Source: an uncultured Flavobacteriaceae bacterium (GTDB lineage Bacteria > Bacteroidota > Bacteroidia > Flavobacteriales > Flavobacteriaceae). From it: DNA of 64,000 nt. The notes under the pieces are model-generated. The model made no database searches, was not told the origin of the DNA, and worked only from the letters and a program-made list of their open reading frames with translations. The position numbers were made by a program, and so were the translations under genes. Location: positions 276,947-340,946 of the forward strand of contig CANLWG010000003.1 of NCBI GenBank assembly GCA_947494715.1, in the 5' to 3' direction. Positions 32,636-41,612 of the stretch are shown piece by piece (position 1 is the stretch's first letter; each line of letters begins with the position of its first letter).

Positions 32636-34903
32636 ATGATGCCAAGACCTATCCTTATAGTAATTATCTTTTTATTTCCACTCTTCTTAACGGCCCAAAA
32701 TTCAGCTAAGGAAAAAGTAAAGGTGGGTGTAGTGCTAAGTGGAGGGGGCGCTAAGGGGATGGCGCATATAGGGGCATTGAAGGTGATAGAAGAGGCAGGA
32801 GTGGAAGTGGACTACATAGGTGGTACAAGTATGGGGGCCATTGTAGGGGCCCTATATGCGGCAGGTTATTCGGCTATTGAACTGGATTCCATTTTTAGGG
32901 CAATCGACTTTACTAATTTGATTCAGGACAATCTTCCCAGAGATGCCAAGACTTTTTATGAGAAGGAGGATTCGGAAAGATATGCCATTACCCTACCTTT
33001 CAACAATTTTAAGGTTTCCGTTCCTCCTGCGTATTCTGGAGGACAGAACATCTATAATGAATTGGTTAGGCTATTGTACCATGTAAGGGACGCCAAGGAT
33101 TTTTCCGAATTGCCCATTCCTTTTCTATGCGTTGCTACGAATGCCGAAACCGGAGAAGAAGTATTGCTCAACGAGGGTTATTTACCGGAAGCCGTTATGG
33201 CAAGCGGTGCACTGCCCTCGCTTTTTGAACCTACAACTGTTGATGACAAGATATTGATGGACGGAGGCGTAGTTAACAATTACCCAATCGATGAGGTAAG
33301 GAACATGGGCGCAGATATTATTATCGGGGTAGATGTTCAGCACGGCCTGTCCGATAGGGAGGAACTGCTTTCCGCTACGGAAATCCTCTTACAGATAAAC
33401 AATTTTAGGACCGTAAAAGATATGGGGGGAAAATCCGAAAGGACCGATATCTACATAAAACCTGAAATGGGAAACTACTCCGTAATCGATTTCAATGAAA
33501 GGGAGAATATCATAGATAACGGTGAAATTGCTGCCAGAGAAAAATTTGCGGAATTAAAGAAACTTTCCATAGATCAAAATAGTTCTAAAATGGCCATAAA
33601 TTCCCTAGGGCTTAACGACAAACTTATTGTGAACAGACTGGTCATTTCAGGCAATAATGATAATTATTCTCGAGGCTATGTAAAGGGGAAGCTAAGGTTT
33701 GACCTAGGAGAGGAACTAGAGTTCGAAAAGTTCCAACAGGGCATTAGTAATTTATCGGCTACGGGAAATTTTAAAACAATACGTTATAGGCTTATCTCCA
33801 ATGGTATAGGGGAAGACCTAATATTAAATTTGGATGAAAATCCGAACAGGACCTTGCTACGCCTTGGTGCGCATTATGACGACCTGTACAAAAGTGCTGC
33901 AATAATCAATCTCACTAAAAAAAGGCTTTTAGCGAAAGACGACCTTGCCTCGTTCGATTTGATTCTTGGCGACAATGTAAGATACAACTTTGAGTACTAT
34001 GTGGACAAAGGCTCATATTGGAGCTTTGGAATCAATTCTAGGTTCAATGCATTTGAGAAAGAAACAGATTATGATTTGATCAGTGATAATTTTGATGTAG
34101 TGGATGATCCAAATATAAACAGTATTAATCTAGACATCACGGATGTGACCAATCAAGTTTATGTACAGACCGTGCTTAGGGAGGAGTTTGCCTTTACCAC
34201 GGGCATAGAACATAAATTTTTGAAGTATAGCACGAGGACTTTAGGAAATGTTCCACAAGCCGAGGCATTGATTGCTGTAAAGTCTTCTGGCGAACGAACC
34301 TTTTTCGAGAAAAGTAATTTTTACAGTGCTTTTGGTCAACTTACATTGGACACCTATGACGACAAATATTTTCCGTCAAAAGGCCTATTCTTTGATGGCG
34401 ATTTTCACTTTTATGTTTTTTCTTCGGACTTCAATGACAACTTTAAGGAATTCTCAATAGCCAAGGCAAAATTGGGCGGGGCCTTCTCTATATCAAAAAA
34501 TCTATCGTTAAACGTTGAGTCCGAAGGAGGATTTAAATTGGGAACGTCCAATGTCACTTCCTTTGATTTTGTACTGGGAGGTTTTGGCACCGATATGATC
34601 AATAATTTTGTACCATTTGTTGGCTATGATTTTTTGAGTTTGCCCGGAAATAGTTTTGTAAAGTCTTATGCAAGGATCGACTGGGAATTTGCACGGAAAA
34701 ATCACCTCATGTTTACGGCGAATTTTGCGAACGTGCAAGACGATATTTTTAGACTGGGAGAGTGGTTTACGGAACCGAGTTTTTCCGGATATGGCATTAG
34801 TTATGGTTGGGAATCCTTTTTAGGCCCGGTACAAGTAATGTATTCATGGTCTCCCGAAGGAGGTACTGGGAATTTCTTTTTTAGTGTGGGTCATTGGTTT
34901 TAG
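32636..34903 (+). CDS. patatin-like phospholipase with C-terminal outer-membrane barrel
   Basis: This 755-residue exported protein has a signal peptide ending LTAQ (about 1-21). Its patatin domain carries the oxyanion motif GGGAKG (36-41), the nucleophile elbow GTSMG (Ser65) and the catalytic D208-G-G. A POTRA-like segment follows (about 320-400), then a 16-strand-type barrel of the BamA/Omp85 superfamily ending in SVGHWF. The architecture is that of PlpD-like type Vd autotransporters, except that the signal, patatin, POTRA and barrel form stays on the cell surface or periplasmic side in Bacteroidota. Likely a phospholipase A. Confidence 0.92.
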   Translation: MMPRPILIVIIFLFPLFLTAQNSAKEKVKVGVVLSGGGAKGMAHIGALKVIEEAGVEVDYIGGTSMGAIVGALYAAGYSAIELDSIFRAIDFTNLIQDNLPRDAKTFYEKEDSERYAITLPFNNFKVSVPPAYSGGQNIYNELVRLLYHVRDAKDFSELPIPFLCVATNAETGEEVLLNEGYLPEAVMASGALPSLFEPTTVDDKILMDGGVVNNYPIDEVRNMGADIIIGVDVQHGLSDREELLSATEILLQINNFRTVKDMGGKSERTDIYIKPEMGNYSVIDFNERENIIDNGEIAAREKFAELKKLSIDQNSSKMAINSLGLNDKLIVNRLVISGNNDNYSRGYVKGKLRFDLGEELEFEKFQQGISNLSATGNFKTIRYRLISNGIGEDLILNLDENPNRTLLRLGAHYDDLYKSAAIINLTKKRLLAKDDLASFDLILGDNVRYNFEYYVDKGSYWSFGINSRFNAFEKETDYDLISDNFDVVDDPNINSINLDITDVTNQVYVQTVLREEFAFTTGIEHKFLKYSTRTLGNVPQAEALIAVKSSGERTFFEKSNFYSAFGQLTLDTYDDKYFPSKGLFFDGDFHFYVFSSDFNDNFKEFSIAKAKLGGAFSISKNLSLNVESEGGFKLGTSNVTSFDFVLGGFGTDMINNFVPFVGYDFLSLPGNSFVKSYARIDWEFARKNHLMFTANFANVQDDIFRLGEWFTEPSFSGYGISYGWESFLGPVQVMYSWSPEGGTGNFFFSVGHWF

Positions 34904-35098
34904 TCAGCAAATGGCTTGTTCCAAAAAATGTACAACTGAGTCCATCCAGAATTTTTCTTTGTGTAAAATACAGGCAATACCTTAACATAGTATTTGCTTC
35001 TTTTTCCCGATATTTGCTACAACTTTTTATTGAGATAGTGAGAAAGTCAAGGATTGATATTACGTCCCATCTTAGGGCCATGTGGTAAACAAGGTACT

Positions 35099-35106
35099 TA
35101 ATTTTG
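35099..35106 (+). promoter_or_regulatory. -7 box upstream of the HPPD gene
   Basis: TAATTTTG matches TAnnTTTG and would give a leader of about 85 nt before the ATG at 35196. Confidence 0.4.
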
Positions 35107-35195
35107 CTTCGTTAAATCGAAGGTGCATTGCTTGCTATTCTGAGCAGTGTTTTTTATCGCCATATCAAGTATTTCTAATCAATTCAATAAAAATC

Positions 35196-36338
35196 ATGTC
35201 AACTTTAGATAACACTTCATTACAACTGCCTAAGGAAAATCCGGAAGCTGATGATTTCCTACCCTTATTGGGTACCGATTATGTAGAACTCTATGTGGGC
35301 AATGCCAAACAAGCTGCGCATTATTATATGTCCGCCTGGGGGTTTCAACCTTTGGCCTATGCCGGTCTTGAAACTGGATTAAAAAATAAGGTTTCCTATG
35401 TGCTCCAACAGGACAAGATTCGGTTGGTACTAACATCACCCTTAAAGTCGGGAGGCGAAATAAACAGGCATTTAGACGCCCATGGAGATGGTGTAAAAGT
35501 CATTGCCTTATGGGTAGATGATGCTACCAAGAGTTATAGTGAAACTACAAAAAGAGGTGCCAAGAGCTATTTTGAGCCCAAGATACTTAACGATGAACAT
35601 GGGCGGGTAGTTCTTTCCGGTATTCATACCTATGGTGAAACCGTACATGTCTTTGTAGAACGTGGAGGGTACCATGGAACATTTATACCAGGTTATAGGT
35701 CATGGAACCCCCATTATTCACCAAAAGACGTGGGGTTACGATATATAGATCATATGGTGGGCAATGTAGGCTGGAACGAAATGAACAAATGGTGCAAGTT
35801 TTATGCCGAGGTTATGGGTTTTGCCCAGTTGGTCTCTTTTGACGATAACGATATCTCAACGGAATATACCGCCTTAATGAGTAAGGTTATGAGCAATGGT
35901 AACGGAAGGATAAAATTTCCTATCAATGAGCCTGCCGACGGTCGTAAAAAATCACAAATCGAAGAATACATCGAGTTTTACAATGGCGCCGGGGTTCAGC
36001 ATATGGCCTTGGCTACCGACAACATTGTACAAACTGTCAGTGCACTGCGTGATAGAGGGGTGGAATTTTTGACCGTTCCGGGAAGTTATTATGAAGACGT
36101 CTTGGACAGGGTGGGAGAGATAGATGAAGATCTTGCCCCATTACGGGACTTGGGTATATTGGTAGATAGGGATGAAGAGGGTTATCTACTACAAATATTT
36201 ACCAAACCTATTCTGGATCGGCCTACAATGTTCATAGAGATTATACAACGGAAAGGGGCAAAATCTTTTGGAAAAGGAAATTTTAAGGCACTTTTTGAGG
36301 CTATTGAAAGGGAACAGGAGTCAAGAGGAACCCTTTAA
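35196..36338 (+). CDS. hppD: 4-hydroxyphenylpyruvate dioxygenase
   Basis: The protein has 380 residues from the ATG at 35196. The frame is open further upstream, but that segment overlaps the promoter and lacks family similarity. It has two VOC-type halves: the N-terminal TDYVELYVGNAKQAAHYYMS, and the catalytic C-terminal half with the iron ligands in YIDHMVGNV, GVQHMALAT and MFIEIIQRKG. The enzyme converts 4-hydroxyphenylpyruvate to homogentisate with O2, the second step of tyrosine catabolism. It stands with tryptophan 2,3-dioxygenase 1.1 kb downstream, so this area serves aromatic amino-acid breakdown. Confidence 0.95.
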   Translation: MSTLDNTSLQLPKENPEADDFLPLLGTDYVELYVGNAKQAAHYYMSAWGFQPLAYAGLETGLKNKVSYVLQQDKIRLVLTSPLKSGGEINRHLDAHGDGVKVIALWVDDATKSYSETTKRGAKSYFEPKILNDEHGRVVLSGIHTYGETVHVFVERGGYHGTFIPGYRSWNPHYSPKDVGLRYIDHMVGNVGWNEMNKWCKFYAEVMGFAQLVSFDDNDISTEYTALMSKVMSNGNGRIKFPINEPADGRKKSQIEEYIEFYNGAGVQHMALATDNIVQTVSALRDRGVEFLTVPGSYYEDVLDRVGEIDEDLAPLRDLGILVDRDEEGYLLQIFTKPILDRPTMFIEIIQRKGAKSFGKGNFKALFEAIEREQESRGTL

Positions 36339-36448
36339 AGCCATGATTTACTCTTAATGATTTCCCAATTAGCCGCGGACCGTATTAATAATTGTTAAGG
36401 TAATAGTTAAAGTACGTTAAAACCATTTACTACATAAGTATGATGTAT

Positions 36449-36563
36449 TAAATTTGTTGGTGTAAGGGGTGGTTCCCTTACAACTTTAAGTATTGGTTTT
36501 TCATAATTTAAAGTTTGGTTGGTTATTTAGGAAAGCCCTGACGAGAACGTCAGGGCTTTTTTT
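36449..36563 (+). ncRNA. candidate structured small RNA between the HPPD and DUF3108 genes
   Basis: The 317-nt gap 36339-36655 has no reading frame but contains, in order, a -7 box TAAATTTG (36449-36456), hairpin GTAAGGG/CCCTTAC (36462-36468 with 36475-36481), hairpin AACTTTAA/TTAAAGTT (36482-36489 with 36508-36515) and a perfect 12-bp terminator stem AAAGCCCTGACG/CGTCAGGGCTTT with T tract (36532-36563). The predicted start (about 36461) coincides with the first hairpin, giving an RNA of about 103 nt. No consensus -33 element is clear. It could instead be the 3' UTR of the HPPD gene with only the terminator functional. Confidence 0.5.
36532..36563 (+). terminator. rho-independent terminator
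   Basis: 12-bp perfect stem AAAGCCCTGACG / CGTCAGGGCTTT, loop AGAA, followed by a T run. It ends the ncRNA candidate or the HPPD transcript. Confidence 0.9.
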
Positions 36564-36655
36564 GCACAATACTTTGGAATAAATTTTGTTTAAGTAATGG
36601 TTATGTAGCTAGAGGTTTACTTTGGCTTTTAGTAATTTTACCATAACAAATAGCT

Positions 36656-37435
36656 ATGAGAAGATTTTACATACTACTTTTCCTTTCCATTGGCCTTTGT
36701 GTTAAGGCCCAGGATAACGCATCCGCTTTTAAGCCCGGGGAGTGGTTAAAGTTCCGGATGCACTATGGATGGTTAAATGCCAGTTACGCCACTCTTCAGG
36801 TCAAATCGGATATGATAGATGGGGTCCCGGTCTACCATGTGGTGGGAAAAGGACGTACTACAGGATTCGCTAGTATTTTTTTTAAGGTCGATGACACCTA
36901 TGAAAGTTATTTTGACAAGAAAGATGGAAGACCATATAGATTTATCCGTAAGATTAACGAAGGAGGATATAAAAAAGATGTAGAGATAAATTTTGACCAC
37001 GATAACGACAAAGCTGTCCTTAACGATAAAAAGAACAAGAAAAAACTTAATTTTACACTTCAGGACAGTATCCAGGACCTTATTTCCGCCTTTTACTATC
37101 TGAGGAACAATTATAATGCAGAGGATTTGGTGGAAGGTGAGGCAATAACGTTAAAAATGCTCTATGATGATGATGGGATTTTTAATTTCAGACTCAAATA
37201 CTTGGGGACAGAAGTCTTAAAGACAAAATACGGAAAAGTCGAATGCCATAAATTCAGACCTTATGTACAGTCGGGCCGGGTGTTCAAAGAGCAGGAAAGT
37301 CTTTCGCTTTGGGTCTCTACCGACAAAAACCGGATTCCGGTGCGTATCAAGGCAGATTTGGCCGTGGGCTCCATAAAGGCGGACTTGGATGGATACAATG
37401 GACTTAAGCACCAGTTCAAAATAATAATGGATTAG
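36656..37435 (+). CDS. DUF3108 domain protein, exported
   Basis: The 259-residue protein has a signal peptide ending LCVKAQ. The body matches DUF3108: FKPGEWLKFRMHYGWLNASY at the start, GRPYRFIRKINEGGYKKDVE in the middle and KTKYGKVECHKFRP with a late LWVSTDKNRIPVRI. These proteins are periplasmic beta-sheet proteins of unknown function. It starts a tight unit: 8 nt to the tryptophan 2,3-dioxygenase gene, then 1 nt to the M23 peptidase gene. Confidence 0.85.
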   Translation: MRRFYILLFLSIGLCVKAQDNASAFKPGEWLKFRMHYGWLNASYATLQVKSDMIDGVPVYHVVGKGRTTGFASIFFKVDDTYESYFDKKDGRPYRFIRKINEGGYKKDVEINFDHDNDKAVLNDKKNKKKLNFTLQDSIQDLISAFYYLRNNYNAEDLVEGEAITLKMLYDDDGIFNFRLKYLGTEVLKTKYGKVECHKFRPYVQSGRVFKEQESLSLWVSTDKNRIPVRIKADLAVGSIKADLDGYNGLKHQFKIIMD

Positions 37436-37443
37436 CCAAATCA

Positions 37444-38412
37444 ATGAAGAAAAAGGAGAAGATTGCATCCCAGATCTCCAAATTAGAAGAAAAATATAAA
37501 GATTCCGGACAAGATTTAAGCTCCTATTTGGATGGACTTCTTTACCAGCGCTACTTGACTTATTGGGACTACATTCATTTAGATACCTTGCTTAGCCTCC
37601 AAGTACCTCGTACCTATTTTCCGGATGAGGAGATCTTTATCATGTACCACCAGATTACCGAGCTGTATTTTAAATTGATTCTTCATGAACAGAAGCAGCT
37701 GGTAGACGATAAGGCACAAAATGTGGATTTTTTTATTGAAAAAGCTAGAAGGATAAATAGCTATTATCAAGCCCTTATATCTTCTTTCAGTATTATGATA
37801 AAAGGGATGGAAAAAGAACAGTTCCTTCAATATAGAATGGCCTTGTTACCGTCCAGTGGATTTCAATCTGCACAATATAGAATGATAGAGATTTATGCTA
37901 CCCCTTTGGAAAATCTGGTGCACCATACCGAACGGGACAGATTTTCATCAAAAAACACCATTGAGGAACTTTACGAGCATATCTATTGGAAAAAGGGCGC
38001 GACGGATTTCGTTACCGGGGAAAAGACGCTGACCTTAAAGCAGTTTGAATATAGATATACTCCAAGATTAATACGGATTGCCAAGCAATTACAGAATACC
38101 ACCATCTACCATAAATACCTACAAATGCCAGAAGAGAAACGGCATAATAAAGAGCTGGTTAAAGCGTTAAAGACATTGGACATGAATGCAAATATAAACT
38201 GGCCTTTAATGCATATGGGTTCTGCCTATAGGTATCTTGGGAGTGAAAAGGGTCAGGTAGAGGCTACTGGCGGTACCAACTGGAAAGAGTATTTGCCACC
38301 AAGTTTTCAAAAGGTTGTATTTTTTCCGAAATTGTACACAAATCAAGAGTTAAAAAATTGGGGGAAGCAATGGGTAGACCATATCTTTAACCCAGAGAAA
38401 ATAAAAAAATAG
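37444..38412 (+). CDS. kynA: tryptophan 2,3-dioxygenase
   Basis: The 322-residue heme dioxygenase opens the indole ring of L-tryptophan to N-formylkynurenine. The diagnostic block YHQITELYFKLILHEQKQL lies at about 65-83, preceded by RYLTYWDYIHLDTLLSLQ. The C-terminal ATGGTNWKEYLPPSFQKVVF matches the substrate-carboxylate/heme region. Length is typical of bacterial versions. It sits between the DUF3108 and M23 genes with 8- and 1-nt spacing, although they are unrelated functionally; this looks like a conserved flavobacterial arrangement. Confidence 0.93.
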   Translation: MKKKEKIASQISKLEEKYKDSGQDLSSYLDGLLYQRYLTYWDYIHLDTLLSLQVPRTYFPDEEIFIMYHQITELYFKLILHEQKQLVDDKAQNVDFFIEKARRINSYYQALISSFSIMIKGMEKEQFLQYRMALLPSSGFQSAQYRMIEIYATPLENLVHHTERDRFSSKNTIEELYEHIYWKKGATDFVTGEKTLTLKQFEYRYTPRLIRIAKQLQNTTIYHKYLQMPEEKRHNKELVKALKTLDMNANINWPLMHMGSAYRYLGSEKGQVEATGGTNWKEYLPPSFQKVVFFPKLYTNQELKNWGKQWVDHIFNPEKIKK

Positions 38413-38413
38413 A

Positions 38414-39700
38414 ATGCGAATACTTGGGGGCTTAGTATTGTTATTTACCATATTGACATCTTGTAAAGACGATAAACCGTTGGAACGTAAAACGGATATG
38501 GATAAAGTTGAGGTAGCTATAATAGAAGCTCCTGTAGCTATTAAACGATTCGGTTTTGACCTTTCCAATTTCAAGGTGCAACAGGATACCGTAAAAAGAG
38601 GGGATAGTTTTGGGGAGCTCATGCTACAGCATAAAGTAGATTACCCAAAGATTGCCAAGATATCCCAAGACTTCAGGGATACTTTTGACGTACGCAAAAT
38701 ACGTGTTGGGAAGCCCTACTTTATATTAAAATCCAAAGACACTACGGAAGCGGCCCAAGTTTTCATTTACGAGAACGACCGTATAAATTATACCGTAGTG
38801 GATCTGAGGGATAGTGTAGTTGCCTACAAAAACAAAAAGGAGGTGAAATATGTAGAACGAGAAGCTTCCGGTGTTATCGAGACCTCTTTGTCAGAGGCCA
38901 TTTTAGATCAGGGAATAGACTACAATGTAACCAATAGCTTGTCGGAAATATATGCCTGGACCATAGATTTCTTTAGACTTCAAAAAGGGGATAAATTCAA
39001 GGTTATTTACAAGGAAAGATACATTAACGATACTATATATGCTGGTTGCGAACCCATAGAAGCGGCTTACTTTGAGCACAATGGCAAACCCATTTATGCC
39101 TTTGCTTATGAAAACGATTCCTTAAAAAACATAATCGACTATTTTGATGAGGAAGCCAATAATTTAAGAAGGACCTTTTTAAGGGCACCTGTGAAATTTA
39201 GTAGAATATCTTCCCGATATAACCTAAAAAGAAGGATTCGCTATTATGGCAATAGAATAAGGCCCCATAGAGGAACGGATTATGCTGCGCCCGTGGGTAC
39301 ACCCATCATGGCCACTGCGGATGGTACCGTAACCGAATCGACCCGAAGGGGAGGTAATGGCAGATATGTAAAAATACGCCACAACGGTACCTACTCCACC
39401 CAATACCTTCACATGAAAAAACAGAAGGTAAAAAGAGGTGAATTTGTTCGCCAAGGCGACGTCATTGGATGGGTGGGAATGACAGGGAATACCAGTGGCC
39501 CACATGTATGCTATCGTTTTTGGAGGAATGGAAGACAAGTGGATCCATTGCGGGAAGAACTTCCCAAGGCGGAGCCATTGGCCGAAACGCTAAGGCCCGA
39601 ATACTATGCCTATATTACCCCTAAAAAAGATCAACTGGATTGCATCCAATTTCCTGAGGCTCCCGCTTCGGATGAAGATTTGATTACCTTGAACCAATAA
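38414..39700 (+). CDS. M23-family (LytM-type) peptidase lipoprotein
   Basis: The 428-residue protein has a lipoprotein signal (LVLLFTILTSC, Cys17), a middle region with a LysM-like or spacer segment (about 50-100) and a C-terminal M23 domain starting RIRYYGNRIRPHRGTDYAAP with the zinc motif HxxxD. The second zinc motif, usually HxH, reads GPHVCYRF here, with Cys in place of the last His. A Cys could still ligate zinc. Probably a cell-wall endopeptidase or its activator, anchored in the envelope. Confidence 0.88.
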   Translation: MRILGGLVLLFTILTSCKDDKPLERKTDMDKVEVAIIEAPVAIKRFGFDLSNFKVQQDTVKRGDSFGELMLQHKVDYPKIAKISQDFRDTFDVRKIRVGKPYFILKSKDTTEAAQVFIYENDRINYTVVDLRDSVVAYKNKKEVKYVEREASGVIETSLSEAILDQGIDYNVTNSLSEIYAWTIDFFRLQKGDKFKVIYKERYINDTIYAGCEPIEAAYFEHNGKPIYAFAYENDSLKNIIDYFDEEANNLRRTFLRAPVKFSRISSRYNLKRRIRYYGNRIRPHRGTDYAAPVGTPIMATADGTVTESTRRGGNGRYVKIRHNGTYSTQYLHMKKQKVKRGEFVRQGDVIGWVGMTGNTSGPHVCYRFWRNGRQVDPLREELPKAEPLAETLRPEYYAYITPKKDQLDCIQFPEAPASDEDLITLNQ

Positions 39701-39723
39701 GGTTTTTTCACGAGCAGCTTTAT

Positions 39724-39739
39724 TCCCGAAGTCTCGGGA
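39724..39739 (+). terminator. short stem after the M23 gene
   Basis: TCCCGA-agtc-TCGGGA is followed by a T-rich stretch that also contains the -7 box of pgi (TATTTTTG, 39748-39755). Possible weak terminator. Confidence 0.45.
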
Positions 39740-39747
39740 TTATGTTT

Positions 39748-39755
39748 TATTTTTG
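39748..39755 (+). promoter_or_regulatory. -7 box upstream of pgi
   Basis: TATTTTTG matches TAnnTTTG, 43 nt before the pgi ATG. Confidence 0.4.
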
Positions 39756-39798
39756 AAAAATTACAGGAATAATTCATAAACCTTGAAAAAGCCTCCAA

Positions 39799-41439
39799 AT
39801 GCCGTTACAAAATATTGACCCTACCACAACATCTGCTTGGAAAAAGCTGAAACAACATTTTGAAGAGACCAATGGTATCCACTTAAAGGATTTTTTTGCC
39901 AAAGATGGCAAGGATAGAGTAGATAGCTTTACCCTCAAATGGCAAGATTTTCTAATCGATTTTTCCAAGAATAGGATTACCAGAGAAACACTACAACTTT
40001 TGCTGCAATTGGCAGAAGAAGTAGGCTTAAAAGATGCCATAGACAAGTATTTTAAGGGAGATTTAATTAATCGTACGGAGGGCCGCGCCGTTTTGCACAC
40101 TGCTCTTAGGGCCAAGGAAGATGACAGCATATTGGTCGATGGTGAAAATGTGATTCCGGAGGTTTATCAGGTAAAAGAGCAAATCAAGACATTTACTGAT
40201 GCTATAATTTCTGGGGACAAAAAGGGCTTTACCGGAAAATCTTTTACCGATGTAGTAAATATTGGTATAGGTGGATCGGATTTGGGTCCGGCCATGGTCA
40301 CCGAGGCGTTGCGGTTTTACAAAAACCATCTAAGGACACATTTTGTGAGTAATGTGGATGGGGACCATGTTCACGAGGTTTTAAAAGAATTGAATCCCGA
40401 GACCACACTTTTTGTCGTCGTATCCAAGACATTTACTACTCAGGAAACCCTGAGCAATGCCGTCACCATAAAAAAATGGTTTCTACAACATGCTACCCAA
40501 AAAGATATTGCCCTACATTTCGCTGCGGTATCTACAAATACGGAGGCCATACGCGAATTTGGTATTGCCGATGAAAATGTATTTCCCATGTGGGATTGGG
40601 TAGGAGGCAGATTTTCCTTGTGGAGCGCGGTGGGTCTTTCCATTGCACTGGCCGTTGGATTTAAAAATTTCAATGCCCTTTTGGAAGGAGCCAATGGAAT
40701 GGATCAACATTTTAAAACGACCGAATTTGAAAAGAACATTCCTGTAACCCTCGCTTTGTTAAGTATATGGTACAACAATTTTTACGGTGCCGAAACCGAG
40801 GCCATTATCCCTTATACCCAATATCTCGCTAGGTTTTCGGCCTACCTACAGCAAGGTATTATGGAAAGCAATGGTAAAAGTGTAGATCGAAAAGGGAACC
40901 GGACCAATTACCAAACGGGCACGATAATTTGGGGAGAGCCTGGCACCAATTCCCAACACGCGTTCTTTCAATTGATACATCAAGGCACTAAATTGATTCC
41001 TACGGATTTCATCGGATTTAAGAAATCACTTCATGGGGATACCGACCATCATCATAAACTAATGGCCAATTTCTTTGCCCAGACCGAAGCCCTTATGAAT
41101 GGCAAAACTGAAAAGGAAGTTCGAGCGGAATTAAATTCCAAAGGACTTTCTAAATCGTCAATGGAAAAATTGGTTCCATACAAGGTATTTGAGGGCAATA
41201 AGCCAACAAATACCATCCTAATAGACAGCTTAACACCAAAGAGCCTTGGAGCCCTTATAGCATTGTATGAGCACAAAATTTTTGTTCAGGGTATTGTCTG
41301 GAATATCTTCAGTTATGACCAGTGGGGCGTGGAATTGGGCAAACAATTGGCAGGTGCTATACTAAAAGATATCAAAGATTCCGAGATTGGAGATCATGAT
41401 GCCTCTACCGTACATCTTTTACAGGTTTTTAAGAATTAA
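39799..41439 (+). CDS. pgi: glucose-6-phosphate isomerase
   Basis: The 546-residue glycolytic enzyme interconverts glucose-6-phosphate and fructose-6-phosphate. Seen: [18 protein letters not shown] and the PGI signature region [20 protein letters not shown], phosphate-binding [10 protein letters not shown], and the late [11 protein letters not shown] motif with the catalytic lysine. Length fits the large bacterial PGI. It is a single gene with its own -7 box, followed by a TonB receptor 173 nt downstream. Confidence 0.96.
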   Translation: MPLQNIDPTTTSAWKKLKQHFEETNGIHLKDFFAKDGKDRVDSFTLKWQDFLIDFSKNRITRETLQLLLQLAEEVGLKDAIDKYFKGDLINRTEGRAVLHTALRAKEDDSILVDGENVIPEVYQVKEQIKTFTDAIISGDKKGFTGKSFTDVVNIGIGGSDLGPAMVTEALRFYKNHLRTHFVSNVDGDHVHEVLKELNPETTLFVVVSKTFTTQETLSNAVTIKKWFLQHATQKDIALHFAAVSTNTEAIREFGIADENVFPMWDWVGGRFSLWSAVGLSIALAVGFKNFNALLEGANGMDQHFKTTEFEKNIPVTLALLSIWYNNFYGAETEAIIPYTQYLARFSAYLQQGIMESNGKSVDRKGNRTNYQTGTIIWGEPGTNSQHAFFQLIHQGTKLIPTDFIGFKKSLHGDTDHHHKLMANFFAQTEALMNGKTEKEVRAELNSKGLSKSSMEKLVPYKVFEGNKPTNTILIDSLTPKSLGALIALYEHKIFVQGIVWNIFSYDQWGVELGKQLAGAILKDIKDSEIGDHDASTVHLLQVFKN

Positions 41440-41512
41440 AATAACATTTTCTCATTTCGTATAATACTGCTCGTAACTTCTTGTTTTTCAGCGCTTCTTT
41501 TGCCGAATTTAT

Positions 41513-41538
41513 GTTAAATTTGTTTTGACTAATTTAAC
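41513..41538. promoter_or_regulatory. GTTAAAT/ATTTAAC inverted repeat with -7 box upstream of TonB receptor
   Basis: GTTAAAT (41513-41519) and ATTTAAC (41532-41538) flank a 12-nt loop. The left arm overlaps TAAATTTG (41515-41522), a -7 box, so the repeat is placed to act as an operator or 5'-leader hairpin. Confidence 0.4.
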
Positions 41539-41612
41539 ATTGCCTTAACACGAAAGACCTAAAAACAAGGCACTTTTGCGGCAAATTCAAGAACTACTAA
41601 ACACTACAAAAA

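Noticed and set aside
35082..35195. N-terminal extension of the HPPD protein by 38 codons
   Set aside because: It spans the probable -7 box at 35099-35106 and has no resemblance to the family; the ATG at 35196 gives the normal length.
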